Shown: positions 18,588 through 28,087 of the stretch, piece by piece
Layout of the letters: each line of letters opens with the position of its first letter
Numbering within the stretch: the first letter of the stretch is position 1
Assembly (NCBI RefSeq): GCF_900096755.1
Contig: NZ_LT615227.1
Location: 770,457 to 834,456, forward strand
From: Polynucleobacter necessarius
GTDB lineage: Bacteria > Pseudomonadota > Gammaproteobacteria > Burkholderiales > Burkholderiaceae
Length of the DNA stretch: 64,000 nucleotides
Reading direction: 5' to 3'
Translations under genes and position numbers: made by a program
Notes under the pieces: generated by a model
Databases searched by the model: none
The model's input: the letters and a program-made list of their open reading frames with translations, nothing else
Told to the model about the DNA's origin: nothing

Positions 18588-19580
18588 ATGCTGGACACCC
18601 AAAGCGCTGAAAAACCCTTACCCAATTTAAAACTAAGGCTGATTTGCATCAGGGCGCGAACGCATCTGCAGAGTGGTCAGTAGCCCAAGAAACCCATAAG
18701 GCTTATTTTCCTGAGGGTGATGTGGAATTAGCTACGCATTTATCCAATCCATCAAGACTGGTGGGGGTGCCCAGAAGATTGTGGTTATTGCCCTCAAGCA
18801 GCCCGCTACGACACTGATGTTAAGGCTGAGAAGTTGATGGGCTTAGAGGAAGTGCTAGAGGCAGCCAAAGCCGCTAAAGCGGCTGACTCAAACCATTGCT
18901 GCATGGGCGCCGCGTGGCGCGAGCCCAAGGACCGCGATATCGAAAAAGTGACCGCCATGATTAAGGGCGTAAAAGCTTTAGGCCTTGAAACATGCGCAAC
19001 CCTGGGGATGCTAGAGGCCGATCAGGCCCAGGCTTTACAAGAGGCGGGGCTCGATTTCTACAACCACAACCTAGATACCAGTGAAGATTTTTATCGCTCA
19101 GTGATCTCCACCCATGGCTATCAGGATCGACTCGATACCATTTCAAATGTGCGCGCAGCTGGAATGTCTGTATGTTGTGGCGGCATCGTTGGCATGGGTG
19201 AGTCTCGCGAGCAACGTGCGGCATTCTTGGCGCGTCTAGCCAACTTGAGCCCTTACCCTGAGTCAGTACCTATCAATCATTTGGTGCCAGTTGCAGGCAC
19301 GCCGTTGGCTGAGCAAAAGCCATTAGATCCCTTGGAATTCGTCAGAACCATCGCCGTAGCTCGCATTATGATGCCTAAGGCACGAGTGCGCTTATCTGCA
19401 GGTCGCCAAGAGCTTGGAAGGGCTGTTCAAGCCATGTGCTTTTTGGCTGGCGCCAATTCAATTTTCTATGGTGAGCAACTGCTCACTACCGGTAATCCTG
19501 AGGCAGAACAAGACCGTGAACCCCTTGCAGAGCTTGGTTTAAAGACAAAACAGAGCTGCAAGGCTGAAGTTTTAGTCTAA
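18588..19580 (+). pseudogene. bioB: Biotin synthase, multiply disrupted
   Basis: BioB is the radical SAM enzyme that inserts sulfur into dethiobiotin. Lesions from 5' to 3': a one-base loss near 18618-18625; an in-frame loss of about 17 codons after WSVAQ (near 18688), which removes the conserved segment before the ETH motif; about five extra bases near 18740-18752; and two extra Gs in the run at 18761-18767. The radical SAM cysteines CPEDCGYC are still recognisable in the correct frame at about 18768-18791, but disconnected from any start. The C-terminal 245 residues from about 18837 ([14 protein letters not shown], then CMGAAWREP) are intact. No active enzyme can be made. Confidence 0.92.
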
Positions 19581-19591
19581 TTTCTGCCTTT

Positions 19592-20221
19592 ATGAGTCCG
19601 ATCGACCGCGCCATTATTGAGTTTGATACGGCCTTGCGCTCGATTGTTGGAGGGGCAAATGCAGGTCGCCCAACCCCCGGGTCTGAGGTTGGGGAAAATA
19701 ATGATCTTGATGCTGCGCAGCGACAGCATGCTGCCGGATTAATGCGCGTCAATCATGTGGGTGAGGTTTGCGCCCAGGCGCTTTATCAATCACAGAAATT
19801 GGTAGCACGAAATTCACAAATTCAGGAGATGCTCGATCACTCCGCTCAAGAAGAAATGGATCACTTAGCCTGGTGTGAAACTCGTCTTCAAGAATTGGGT
19901 TCGCATACAAGTTATCTCAATCCACTTTGGTATGCCGGATCCCTTGCGATCGGCTTGGCAGCTGGTTTAGCGGGTGATAAGTGGAGCTTAGGATTTGTTG
20001 TTGAAACAGAAAAGCAAGTTGAGAATCACTTAGAAAGTCATCTCGAAAAATTACCAAAAGAAGATCAACGTTCTCGTGCAATAGTTGATCAAATGCGCAT
20101 CGATGAAATTGAACATGGACAAGCAGCAAAAGATGCTGGCGGAGTAGTTTTACCCGAGCCAATTCAGAAAATAATGCAGGCGATGTCAAAGGTAATGACT
20201 ACGACGGCTTACAAAATTTAA
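19592..20221 (+). CDS. coq7: Demethoxyubiquinone hydroxylase Coq7
   Basis: Di-iron hydroxylase acting at the penultimate step of ubiquinone synthesis, associated with the membrane. It has 209 residues. The iron ligands are visible in two repeats: [13 protein letters not shown] with [12 protein letters not shown], and [14 protein letters not shown] with DEIEHGQAA. The start ATG 19592 is 11 bases after the end of the bioB remnant, so it may have been transcribed with bioB; it is nevertheless intact. Beta- and gammaproteobacteria use Coq7 or UbiF for this step, and its presence suggests that the UbiH-type protein at 3204-4478 performs a different hydroxylation. Confidence 0.95.
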   Translation: MSPIDRAIIEFDTALRSIVGGANAGRPTPGSEVGENNDLDAAQRQHAAGLMRVNHVGEVCAQALYQSQKLVARNSQIQEMLDHSAQEEMDHLAWCETRLQELGSHTSYLNPLWYAGSLAIGLAAGLAGDKWSLGFVVETEKQVENHLESHLEKLPKEDQRSRAIVDQMRIDEIEHGQAAKDAGGVVLPEPIQKIMQAMSKVMTTTAYKI

Positions 20222-20433
20222 AAGTCGATTAATTTAAATATATTTTTATTTAACTACTGTTTTTAAATACAGTATATTTAGGTATTAATGGGCCTAATAG
20301 CTAAGACCTATTCTTAAGTGTATTTTCCAAGCCATTGTTTTAAGTAGCTATTTTATTCCCACCATTTTGTGAACAGACGACGCTAAGTGTTTGTAAACAT
20401 TAGAGAAATTCCTAAAAAAACTCCCAAAAACAC

Positions 20434-20462
20434 TTGACCCTCTTAGTGCGATCCTCTAAAGT
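20434..20462 (+). promoter_or_regulatory. Predicted sigma-70 promoter of the dcw cluster
   Basis: TTGACC (20434-20439) and TAAAGT (20457-20462) separated by 17 bases, ending at the first MraZ box. The -35 matches 5 of 6 and the -10 matches 4 of 6 consensus positions. The remainder of the 271-base gap 20222-20492 is AT-rich, with no ORF of note. Confidence 0.6.
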
Positions 20463-20486
20463 GGGAGGAGGTGTGAAAAAGTGGGG
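20462..20486 (+). promoter_or_regulatory. MraZ operator, three spaced TGGGN-type boxes
   Basis: Direct repeats TGGGA (20462-20466), TGTGA (20472-20476) and TGGGG (20482-20486), each separated by exactly five bases, immediately upstream of the mraZ GTG start. This is the arrangement known for MraZ autoregulation in E. coli; the middle box is degenerate. Confidence 0.75.
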
Positions 20487-20492
20487 TAAATA

Positions 20493-20921
20493 GTGTTTCA
20501 AGGTGCGTCAGCTCTCAATTTGGATGCAAAAGGCCGCATGTCTATGCCGGCAAAGCATCGTGACGCCTTGTTGGTACAGGGCGAGGGCCGAATCACGCTT
20601 ACCAAACACCCGGATGGCTGCCTACTTCTCTTTCCACGCCCAGAGTGGGAAACCTTCAGGGCAAGAGTTGCTCAGCTCCCAATGGATGCACACTAGTGGC
20701 GCAGAATTTTTCTTGGTAATGCAGCCGAAATAGATTTAGATAGCGCGGGTCGTGTTTTGGTGAGCCCAGAATTGTGTGCAGCCGCAGGCATTGAAAAAGA
20801 AGTGATTCTGCTTGGCATGGGAAGTCACTTGGAGTTGTGGGATGCAGCAACATACGCTGCAAAAGAACAGGCTGCGATTGCGCAAGGCATGCCTGAAGCA
20901 CTCAAGCAATTTAATTTTTGA
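20493..20921 (+). pseudogene. mraZ: Transcriptional regulator MraZ with in-frame TAG
   Basis: MraZ is the ring-forming regulator that represses its own promoter at the head of the dcw cluster. The GTG start at 20493 gives [20 protein letters not shown], the canonical N-terminus. Codon 68 is TAG (after LPMDAH), where the family has Trp (WW or RWW). The frame then continues unbroken with [20 protein letters not shown] to TGA 20919-20921, so the full length with readthrough is 142 residues, the family norm. Only the first of the two AbrB-like half domains would be made, which is unlikely to assemble or bind the operator. Inferred change TGG to TAG. Confidence 0.9.
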
Positions 20922-20933
20922 TGACAGGGTGCC

Positions 20934-21884
20934 ATGAACATAACTCATCACCCAGTGTTACTGGCCGAGGCGGTGACGGCGCTAGTCAGCAGCCCGCTCA
21001 TTCAAAATCAAAACACAACAAACAACGTTTTAGTAGTCGATGGAACTTTTGGGCGCGGTGGTCATACCCAAGCCTTACTCAAAGAGTTGAACAGCAATGC
21101 GCGCATGATTTCATTCGACAAAGATTTGGATGCAATTGCGGTAGCAAAGCAAATCAACGACCCACGTTTAACGATAGTGCACGACAGTTTTGCGCATATG
21201 GATCAGTACGCACAAGCGCAATCAGTCTATGGAATTTTGTTGGACTTGGGGATCAGCTCTCCACAGGTCGACGAGGCGCATCGCGGGCTTTCATTTCGAC
21301 GCGACGGTCCGCTCGATATGCGAATGAATACCGACCAAGGTTTAACAGCGGCACAGTGGTTAGAGCAGGCACCGCAGGAGGAAATCACGCACGTGATTAA
21401 GACTTACGGAGAAGAACACTTTGCATTTCAAATCGCTAAAGCCATTGTGGCAAAGCGAGAAGAGGGCTTGTCGCCAAAAACTACATCTGAATTGGCGAGC
21501 CTGGTGGCTAGTGTTGTGCGCACTCGCGAAGCTGGCCAAGATCCTGCCACAAGAACGTTTCAAGCGTTACGCATCTTTATCAATCGCGAGTTGGAAGATT
21601 TAGAGTTGGGTTTGAAAGCTGCATTGAATTTATTGAAGCCTGGCGCAAGACTTGCAGTCATTAGCTTTCACTCTCTCGAGGATCGTATCGTTAAGCAGTT
21701 CTTACAGGCACATGCAAAAGTAGAAGTGCCACGTGGCTTGCCTGTGCGCGAAAAAGATTTGCCTAAAAGCGCTTTAGAAATCATTTCACGTATAAAACCA
21801 AGCGGAGCCGAAATTCTTGAGAATCCCCGTGCTCGTTCAGCGATTATGCGTGTTGCTGAAAAGCGTATTGAGGTGCCAGCATGA
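20934..21884 (+). CDS. rsmH: 16S rRNA m4C1402 methyltransferase
   Basis: SAM-dependent methylation of N4 of C1402 in 16S rRNA (formerly MraW). It has 316 residues and starts [10 protein letters not shown] as usual. The SAM site is in [15 protein letters not shown] and [16 protein letters not shown]. The conserved [11 protein letters not shown] and [13 protein letters not shown] are present. It begins 13 bases after the mraZ reading frame and overlaps ftsL by 4 bases (ATGA). Intact. Confidence 0.97.
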   Translation: MNITHHPVLLAEAVTALVSSPLIQNQNTTNNVLVVDGTFGRGGHTQALLKELNSNARMISFDKDLDAIAVAKQINDPRLTIVHDSFAHMDQYAQAQSVYGILLDLGISSPQVDEAHRGLSFRRDGPLDMRMNTDQGLTAAQWLEQAPQEEITHVIKTYGEEHFAFQIAKAIVAKREEGLSPKTTSELASLVASVVRTREAGQDPATRTFQALRIFINRELEDLELGLKAALNLLKPGARLAVISFHSLEDRIVKQFLQAHAKVEVPRGLPVREKDLPKSALEIISRIKPSGAEILENPRARSAIMRVAEKRIEVPA

Positions 21885-22147
21885 ATCGCGCAACCTTAAC
21901 TTTGCTTGCTCTCTTGCTAATTTGCGCACTTTCACTGGTAGCTGCACAGCAACGTGCCCGTAAATTATTCATTCTCCAAGAGCGCGCGCAAATTGAAGAG
22001 CGTAGATTAAATCAAGAGTGGTTGCGTCTTGAGTATGAGCAGCGCAACCTATCTAAATCTGCCCGTATTCGTGATGTGGCACGCAATCAACTACGTATGT
22101 CCCCGATTTCTCCCGAACGTACTTTGTATTTGAGGGAGGCTAAATGA
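21881..22147 (+). CDS. ftsL: Cell division protein FtsL
   Basis: A small bitopic division protein that works with FtsB and FtsQ to activate FtsWI. It has 88 residues: a membrane segment at about 5-23 ([17 protein letters not shown]) followed by a charged coiled-coil region rich in Arg, Glu and Leu. Sequence conservation of FtsL is low, so position between rsmH and ftsI and this architecture carry the call. It overlaps both neighbours by 4 bases. Confidence 0.9.
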   Translation: MNRATLTLLALLLICALSLVAAQQRARKLFILQERAQIEERRLNQEWLRLEYEQRNLSKSARIRDVARNQLRMSPISPERTLYLREAK

Positions 22148-23922
22148 GGACGGTGAGATTTTCTACAACGCCGAACTTAGTGTTGCGTCTGCCAATGTGG
22201 CGGTCACGCTTAATGCTGTTCCTTTTATTCTTTGTATTCATGATGCTGCTACTGCGTGCCTTTTGGATTCAAGGTCCAGGAAATGCATTTTATGCGGCTA
22301 AGGGTATCCGCGGTACACAGCGTGAGTTAGAGCTGCCTGCAAGTCGTGGAAAAATTTTGGACCGTAATGGCCAAGTAATTGCTACGAGCTTGGAAGCAAA
22401 ATCTGTTATTGCGTATAACGACACAGTGCCGGATGATTTGGCTGCTGACAAAGTGCAGAAGCTTGCTAGTTTGTTGCAGATTAGCGAGTCAGAGCTACGC
22501 AAAAAATTACGAGAAGAGCGTAAGCAAATTTTCTTGAAGCGTCAGGTTGAGCCGGAAGTGGCTCAACAAATTAAGCAATTAGAAATTCCTGGTATTGGTT
22601 TGAATAATGAATACCGCCGCTTTTATCCTGAGGGCGAGGCAATGGCTCACGTGGTGGGCTTTACCAACGTGGAAGACCGTGGGCAAGAGGGTATGGAGCT
22701 CTCTAGAGAAAAAGAGTTGGCTGGTCGCCCAGGGCAAAGACGCGTTGTAGTGGATCGTCTTGGCAGAGTTGTGGAAGAGATGGCGATTTTGCAGTTGCCG
22801 CAGAATGGCAAGGATTTAAATCTTTCGATCGACAGCAAAATTCAGTTCTTGGCCTACAACGCCGTGAAGGATGCAGTAGAAAAGCATCATGCTAAAGCTA
22901 AAGCTGGAGGTGCGGTTGTTTTAGACACGCAAACCGGTGAGATTTTGGCGCTTGCAAATTATCCAAGCTACAACCCAAATAACCGTAAATTTTTGACGGG
23001 TGAGCAGCTTCGCAATCGTGTGCTGACAGATACCTTTGAGCCTGGCTCAACCATGAAGCCTCTGACTATTGCAATCGCATTAGAAAAAGGCGCAGTTAAG
23101 CCTGATACCAATATGGTGATTGGCGCAAAGTATTTGGTGGGACCTAAGCCGATCACCGATACACATCCTTATGGAAATCTGACTGTTGCTCAGGTTATTC
23201 AAAAATCTAGCAATATCGGTACCGCAAAGATCGCAATGAATAGCCTCTCTGCAGAAGAGATGTGGGATTTTTATACTGCAGTGGGTTTAGGTCAGGCGCC
23301 AAAAATTGGCTTCCCTGGCGCAGTTGCTGGAACCGTTCATCCATTTAAGAAGTGGATGCCTACTGACCAGGCACGTATTGCCTTTGGTTATGGAATTTCC
23401 GCATCTTTGTTCCAGGTGGCACGCGCTTACACAGTGTTTGCACGTGATGGCGAGTTGGTACCGCTAACGATTGAGCGCAGCCCTGACTTCAAGCCGGGAA
23501 CTAAGGTGCTATCACCGAAAACCGCTATTGAGATGCGTGCGATGCTGGAGACGGTTACTGAGCCCGGAGGAACTGCAATCAAGGCGCAAGCAGAAGGCTT
23601 CCGCGTAGGTGGTAAGACAGGAACTGCGCATAAATTAGTTGGCAAGGGTTATGGCAATAAGTACCGCGCTTACTTTGCTGGTTTAGCGCCAATTAGTGCG
23701 CCTCGTATTGTGGTTGCGGTAATGATCGATGAGCCAACTGGTGGAAGTCACTACGGTGGTGATGTGGCTGCGCCGGTGTTCTCAACCATTGTGAGTGAAA
23801 CTCTAAATACATTAAATGTTTTGCCCGACAGCAAAGCAAAGCAAATGGTGCTCCAGGATAAGAGCCCTGAAGAAATTCGTACGGCAAATGTACAGCCTCA
23901 GCAAGCGGTCTTAAAGAGATGA
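22144..23922 (+). CDS. ftsI: Peptidoglycan D,D-transpeptidase FtsI (PBP3)
   Basis: Septal peptidoglycan cross-linking enzyme anchored in the inner membrane. It has 592 residues: a short cytoplasmic part, one membrane segment (about 18-40), a pedestal domain starting at RGKILDRNGQVIA, and the penicillin-binding transpeptidase domain. Active-site motifs are STMK (in EPGSTMKP), SSN (in KSSNIG) and KTG (in GGKTGTAH). Partner of FtsW (29707). The stop overlaps the murE ATG by 4 bases. Confidence 0.97.
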   Translation: MRTVRFSTTPNLVLRLPMWRSRLMLFLLFFVFMMLLLRAFWIQGPGNAFYAAKGIRGTQRELELPASRGKILDRNGQVIATSLEAKSVIAYNDTVPDDLAADKVQKLASLLQISESELRKKLREERKQIFLKRQVEPEVAQQIKQLEIPGIGLNNEYRRFYPEGEAMAHVVGFTNVEDRGQEGMELSREKELAGRPGQRRVVVDRLGRVVEEMAILQLPQNGKDLNLSIDSKIQFLAYNAVKDAVEKHHAKAKAGGAVVLDTQTGEILALANYPSYNPNNRKFLTGEQLRNRVLTDTFEPGSTMKPLTIAIALEKGAVKPDTNMVIGAKYLVGPKPITDTHPYGNLTVAQVIQKSSNIGTAKIAMNSLSAEEMWDFYTAVGLGQAPKIGFPGAVAGTVHPFKKWMPTDQARIAFGYGISASLFQVARAYTVFARDGELVPLTIERSPDFKPGTKVLSPKTAIEMRAMLETVTEPGGTAIKAQAEGFRVGGKTGTAHKLVGKGYGNKYRAYFAGLAPISAPRIVVAVMIDEPTGGSHYGGDVAAPVFSTIVSETLNTLNVLPDSKAKQMVLQDKSPEEIRTANVQPQQAVLKR

Positions 23923-25469
23923 GGATGGCATTGAAAATAGATACCAATCACCTGATTGAGCACTTACGAAGCATGGCAAACTCCTCTGCCAAGTTAAGTG
24001 CGGACAGTCGCCAGATTGAATCTGGCGATATCTTTTTTGCCTATTCAGTAGGTCATGGAAGAGCGTTGTGTGATAGCCGTCAATTTATTAATGCAGCCTT
24101 AGAGCAGGGTGCAGCTGCAGTTGTGTTTGATCCATTAGGTTTGGATGGCGAATTCGTAAATCATCCTTTGTGCTTTGCTGTGGAAGGATTAGCGGAAAAG
24201 GTGGGCAGTCTTTGCGCTCAATGGTATGACTACCCTAGCAAGCACTTGAATGTTATTGGTGTTACGGGTACTAATGGCAAGACTAGTATTACTCAGTGGC
24301 TCGCCCAATCGCTCAATACAACTTTACATCGCACTGCAGTGTTGGGAACTTTGGGAACAGGGATTCCTGGATCTTTGATTCAGACTGGCTACACCACGCC
24401 TGATGCTCCAAAGTTGCAAACGCAGCTGAAGGAATTATTAGATGCAGGTGCTGCGCAAGTGGCGATGGAAGTTTCATCTCATGCCTTGCATCAAGACCGT
24501 ATTGCGGGAACAGAATTTAATTGCGCCGTTTTCACCAATTTGACACAAGATCATTTGGATTACCACGGCAATATGGCTGACTATGCGGAAGCAAAGGCTA
24601 AATTATTTCATTGGGCCGAACTTCAACATGCTGTCATTAATTTGGATGATGCATTTGGCCGCGAATTAGCAATGAACCTTTTGGCGAAGGGCGAGGCCAA
24701 GGTTTGGGCTTATGCATTAAATCAACAAGCTTTTAATGGTTTTGAAAAGTTTGGTAATCGTTTGCAGCGTATTTATGCAAAAGATAGCGTCATTCATGGC
24801 GCTGGTTACGATTCAGTCTTCACTCATGAAGGCGTTGCTGCCAATTCTTTGCATATTCCTTTGGTAGGCGAATTTAATTTAAGTAATGCGCTTGCTGTAT
24901 GGGCCGTATTGCTGAGTCAAGGCTATACGTGCGACGAGGCAAGCAAAAAAGTAAGTCAACTTACTCCGGTTTTGGGTCGCATGGAGTTAATTCATCTCGG
25001 CAAAAATCAAAAGACCGAGGGTGTATTGGCAATTGTTGACTATGCGCATACGCCAGATGCCCTTGAGAAAACATTGCAAGCATTGCGTCCAATTGCACAG
25101 CAACGTAATGGAAGAATTTGGTGTGTATTTGGATGTGGTGGTGATCGTGATGCGGGAAAACGCCCTCAAATGGGTGGTGTAGCAGCCCGTTATGCCGACC
25201 ATGTATTAATTACTAGTGACAATCCGCGCTCTGAAGATCCACAAGCAATCATGCAAATGATTCGTGATGGCATTGATAAAAATGCACAGAATGTGCAGAT
25301 GATTGCCGATCGAGCCGCCGCAATTATGGCCGCAATCCGAAATGCTGATCCTTGCGATATTGTTTTGGTTGCGGGCAAGGGCCACGAAACAACACAAGAA
25401 ATTAGCCGTAAGAAATTTGATTTCTCTGACCAAGAGCACATTCGCTTGGCTGCAGGAGGAGGAGTCTGA
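23919..25469 (+). CDS. murE: UDP-MurNAc-tripeptide synthetase MurE (meso-DAP type)
   Basis: Adds meso-diaminopimelate to UDP-MurNAc-L-Ala-D-Glu in the cytoplasm. It has 516 residues. The ATP loop is GVTGTNGKTSITQW, and the SDNPRSEDP motif is the signature that selects diaminopimelate rather than lysine. The start ATG 23919 overlaps the ftsI stop; a second ATG two codons on (23925) is possible. The stop shares a base with the murF start (TGATG). Frame intact. Confidence 0.96.
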   Translation: MRMALKIDTNHLIEHLRSMANSSAKLSADSRQIESGDIFFAYSVGHGRALCDSRQFINAALEQGAAAVVFDPLGLDGEFVNHPLCFAVEGLAEKVGSLCAQWYDYPSKHLNVIGVTGTNGKTSITQWLAQSLNTTLHRTAVLGTLGTGIPGSLIQTGYTTPDAPKLQTQLKELLDAGAAQVAMEVSSHALHQDRIAGTEFNCAVFTNLTQDHLDYHGNMADYAEAKAKLFHWAELQHAVINLDDAFGRELAMNLLAKGEAKVWAYALNQQAFNGFEKFGNRLQRIYAKDSVIHGAGYDSVFTHEGVAANSLHIPLVGEFNLSNALAVWAVLLSQGYTCDEASKKVSQLTPVLGRMELIHLGKNQKTEGVLAIVDYAHTPDALEKTLQALRPIAQQRNGRIWCVFGCGGDRDAGKRPQMGGVAARYADHVLITSDNPRSEDPQAIMQMIRDGIDKNAQNVQMIADRAAAIMAAIRNADPCDIVLVAGKGHETTQEISRKKFDFSDQEHIRLAAGGGV

Positions 25470-26914
25470 TGTCTGTAATGACCGCGCTCGCTCAAGTGCA
25501 TGCTATGTTGCCTGGCAGCAGTCTGGTGAATATTTCCGCTGATGACGCAAAAGAGTTGGTCCTCAGTAGAGTGGGTACGGATAGCCGTCAAATTGACTCC
25601 GGTGAATTATTTATTGCATTAACGGGCGATCGCTTTGATGCGCACGATTTTTTATCGGACGTAGCTCAAGCAGGAGCGGCTGCGGCACTCATTAGCAATG
25701 TAGAAAAGTGCCCAAGTAGTTTGCCGGGGGTAAGCGTTCCTAATACACGCATAGCATTGGGTGAGCTAGCTAAAGCATGGCGTTTGAAGCATCCTATTCC
25801 TTTAGCGCTAGTGACTGGCAGTAACGGTAAAACTACCGTTAAAGAAATGATTGCCTCTATTTTTAAAGCAGCCGTTGGTGAAGATAAGACATTAGTTACT
25901 AAAGGCAATTTGAATAACGATATAGGGCTGCCTCTCACGATACTAAAGTTAAGCGCCGGTGATCGTCTTGCTGTGGTGGAGTTAGGAATGAACCATCCTG
26001 GCGAGACAGCTCAGTTAGCTAGAATCGCACAAGCCAATATTGCCTTGATTAATAATGCCCAGAGAGAGCACCAGGAGTTTATGGCAACAGTAGCCGCTGT
26101 TGCAGAAGAGCATTCCGATGCAATACGCGCCTTACCAAAAGATGGTGTTGCTGTATTCCCGGCTGAGTCAGAGTTTGCAAATGTATGGCGTACAGCTGCT
26201 GCTGGTCGCAAGGTTCTCGACTTTATTTTGTTATCTAGCCAAGTCAATACAAAGGCAGCTGTTACTGGACAACTTTTAAGCAATGGTCATGTGCAAGTTC
26301 AAGCAGAGCAGGGGACAGTTGAGATTCAGTTAAATACATTAGGCAGCCATAACGTGCGTAATGCATTAGCCGCGAGTGCAGTGGCATTAGCCGCAGGTGT
26401 CAGTCTTGAGAAAATTAAGCAAGGTCTTGAATCATTCTCTCCAGTCAATGGCCGTATGCAAGCTAAGAAGATTGATCCTAACCACACCTTAATTGATGAT
26501 AGTTACAACGCTAATCCAGACTCAGTAAGGGCTACAATTGATGCGCTAAAACAGTCTGGCAATCCATCCTGGTTGGTGTTGGGGGATATGGGCGAAGTTG
26601 GTAATCAGGGCCCAGAGTTTCATCGCGAAGTGGGCGCTTACGCTGCGGAGCAAGGCATCTCTAAATTATTTGCACTTGGTGAGCAATGCCAATTTGCGAT
26701 TCGTGGATTTGATGAGGCTAAGAAGTCTTCTGCATCTTCAAGCGCAAAGCATTTCTCTGATATGGATAGTCTGATCGTGCAAGTAAGAGATGCGTTTCAT
26801 TCGCAGTCTAGTGGCAGCAGTCAGCATTTGAATATTTTGGTTAAAGGTTCACGATTTATGCGCATGGAGCGTGTAGTACAGGCCTTATTAGAGGAGGCTA
26901 AAACATGCTCTTGA
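25469..26914 (+). CDS. murF: UDP-MurNAc-pentapeptide ligase MurF
   Basis: Adds D-Ala-D-Ala to the UDP-MurNAc tripeptide. It has 481 residues. The ATP-binding [11 protein letters not shown], the [13 protein letters not shown] segment and [12 protein letters not shown] are characteristic MurF. It shares one base with murE and overlaps mraY by 10 bases, showing dense translational coupling. Intact. Confidence 0.96.
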   Translation: MSVMTALAQVHAMLPGSSLVNISADDAKELVLSRVGTDSRQIDSGELFIALTGDRFDAHDFLSDVAQAGAAAALISNVEKCPSSLPGVSVPNTRIALGELAKAWRLKHPIPLALVTGSNGKTTVKEMIASIFKAAVGEDKTLVTKGNLNNDIGLPLTILKLSAGDRLAVVELGMNHPGETAQLARIAQANIALINNAQREHQEFMATVAAVAEEHSDAIRALPKDGVAVFPAESEFANVWRTAAAGRKVLDFILLSSQVNTKAAVTGQLLSNGHVQVQAEQGTVEIQLNTLGSHNVRNALAASAVALAAGVSLEKIKQGLESFSPVNGRMQAKKIDPNHTLIDDSYNANPDSVRATIDALKQSGNPSWLVLGDMGEVGNQGPEFHREVGAYAAEQGISKLFALGEQCQFAIRGFDEAKKSSASSSAKHFSDMDSLIVQVRDAFHSQSSGSSQHLNILVKGSRFMRMERVVQALLEEAKTCS

Positions 26915-28074
26915 TGTTGGCGCAATGGTTGCAAGATGATTTCGGATTTTTCCGGGTATTTAACTACATCACTTTTAGAGCGGTGATGGCAACAGTGACT
27001 GCGCTATTAATTGGTTTGGCTGCCGGTCCTTGGGTTATTCGCAAATTGGCTGCATTAAAGATGGGTCAAGCAGTGCGTACTGATGGACCACAAACTCACT
27101 TAGTGAAATCTGGCACCCCAACTATGGGTGGCGTATTGATTTTGATCGGCATCTTCATTTCATGCATGTTGTGGGCCGACCTCAGTAATAGATTCATTTG
27201 GATTGTGATGATTGTCACATTTGGATTTGGCTTGGTGGGCTGGGTAGATGACTACCGTAAAGTTGTTTACAAAGATCCTAAAGGCATGGCATCAAGAGAA
27301 AAATTCTTTTGGCAAACCTTGATTGGTCTGTTTGCTGCAATTTATCTAGCCTTCTCTGTCTCCGAGGTGAATAACCTCAAGGTATTGCAACTTTTCTATG
27401 AATGGTTGAAGAGTGGTTTTGCATTGGATCTTCCGGCAAAAACAAATCTACTTTTTCCCTTTATGAAAGAGGTTAGCTACCCATTGGGTGTGATGGGCTT
27501 CATTATTTTGAGTTACCTGGTGATTGTTGGCAGCAGTAATGCGGTTAATTTGACTGATGGTCTAGATGGCTTGGTCATCATGCCGGTGATTTTGGTGGGC
27601 GCTGCATTGGGTGCATTTGCTTATGTCATGGGTAATGCTATTTACGCAAAGTATCTTTTGTTCCCGTATATTCCTGGCGCCGGTGAATTGATGATCTTCT
27701 GCGGCGCGATGGGTGGTGCGGGCCTGGCATTCCTTTGGTACAACACTCACCCAGCACAAGTATTTATGGGTGATGTCGGTGCGCTTGCATTAGGCGGCGC
27801 ACTCGGAACCATTGCCGTTATTGTTCGCCAAGAAATAGTGCTCTTTGTTATGGGTGGAATTTTCGTTGCCGAAATAGTTTCAGTGATGTTGCAAGTTTTT
27901 TGGTTCAAGGTAACTAAAAAGCATTTTGGTGAAGGCCGCCGTATTTTCCGTATGGCGCCGCTGCACCATCACTTTGAATTGGGTGGCTGGAAAGAGACTC
28001 AGGTGGTTGTCCGTTTCTGGATCATCACTATTTTGTTGGTATTAATTGGTTTATCTAGTCTGAAATTACGGTGA
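26905..28074 (+). CDS. mraY: Phospho-MurNAc-pentapeptide transferase MraY
   Basis: Transfers phospho-MurNAc-pentapeptide to undecaprenyl phosphate, forming lipid I at the inner membrane. It has 389 residues with about ten membrane segments. Active-site sequences include [28 protein letters not shown] and [12 protein letters not shown] with the His triad. It begins inside the end of murF; a 13-base gap separates it from murD. Confidence 0.97.
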   Translation: MLLMLAQWLQDDFGFFRVFNYITFRAVMATVTALLIGLAAGPWVIRKLAALKMGQAVRTDGPQTHLVKSGTPTMGGVLILIGIFISCMLWADLSNRFIWIVMIVTFGFGLVGWVDDYRKVVYKDPKGMASREKFFWQTLIGLFAAIYLAFSVSEVNNLKVLQLFYEWLKSGFALDLPAKTNLLFPFMKEVSYPLGVMGFIILSYLVIVGSSNAVNLTDGLDGLVIMPVILVGAALGAFAYVMGNAIYAKYLLFPYIPGAGELMIFCGAMGGAGLAFLWYNTHPAQVFMGDVGALALGGALGTIAVIVRQEIVLFVMGGIFVAEIVSVMLQVFWFKVTKKHFGEGRRIFRMAPLHHHFELGGWKETQVVVRFWIITILLVLIGLSSLKLR

Positions 28075-28087
28075 GCCAAAAGTAAAT

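Noticed and set aside
20222..20433. Possible small RNA or ORF in the AT-rich mraZ leader
   Set aside because: Only short imperfect repeats (TACTG / CAGTA) and no coherent frame; best explained as untranslated leader and promoter region.
20918..21400. 160-codon plus-strand ORF within rsmH
   Set aside because: Out-of-frame shadow of rsmH, with low-complexity Ser/Arg/Gln composition.
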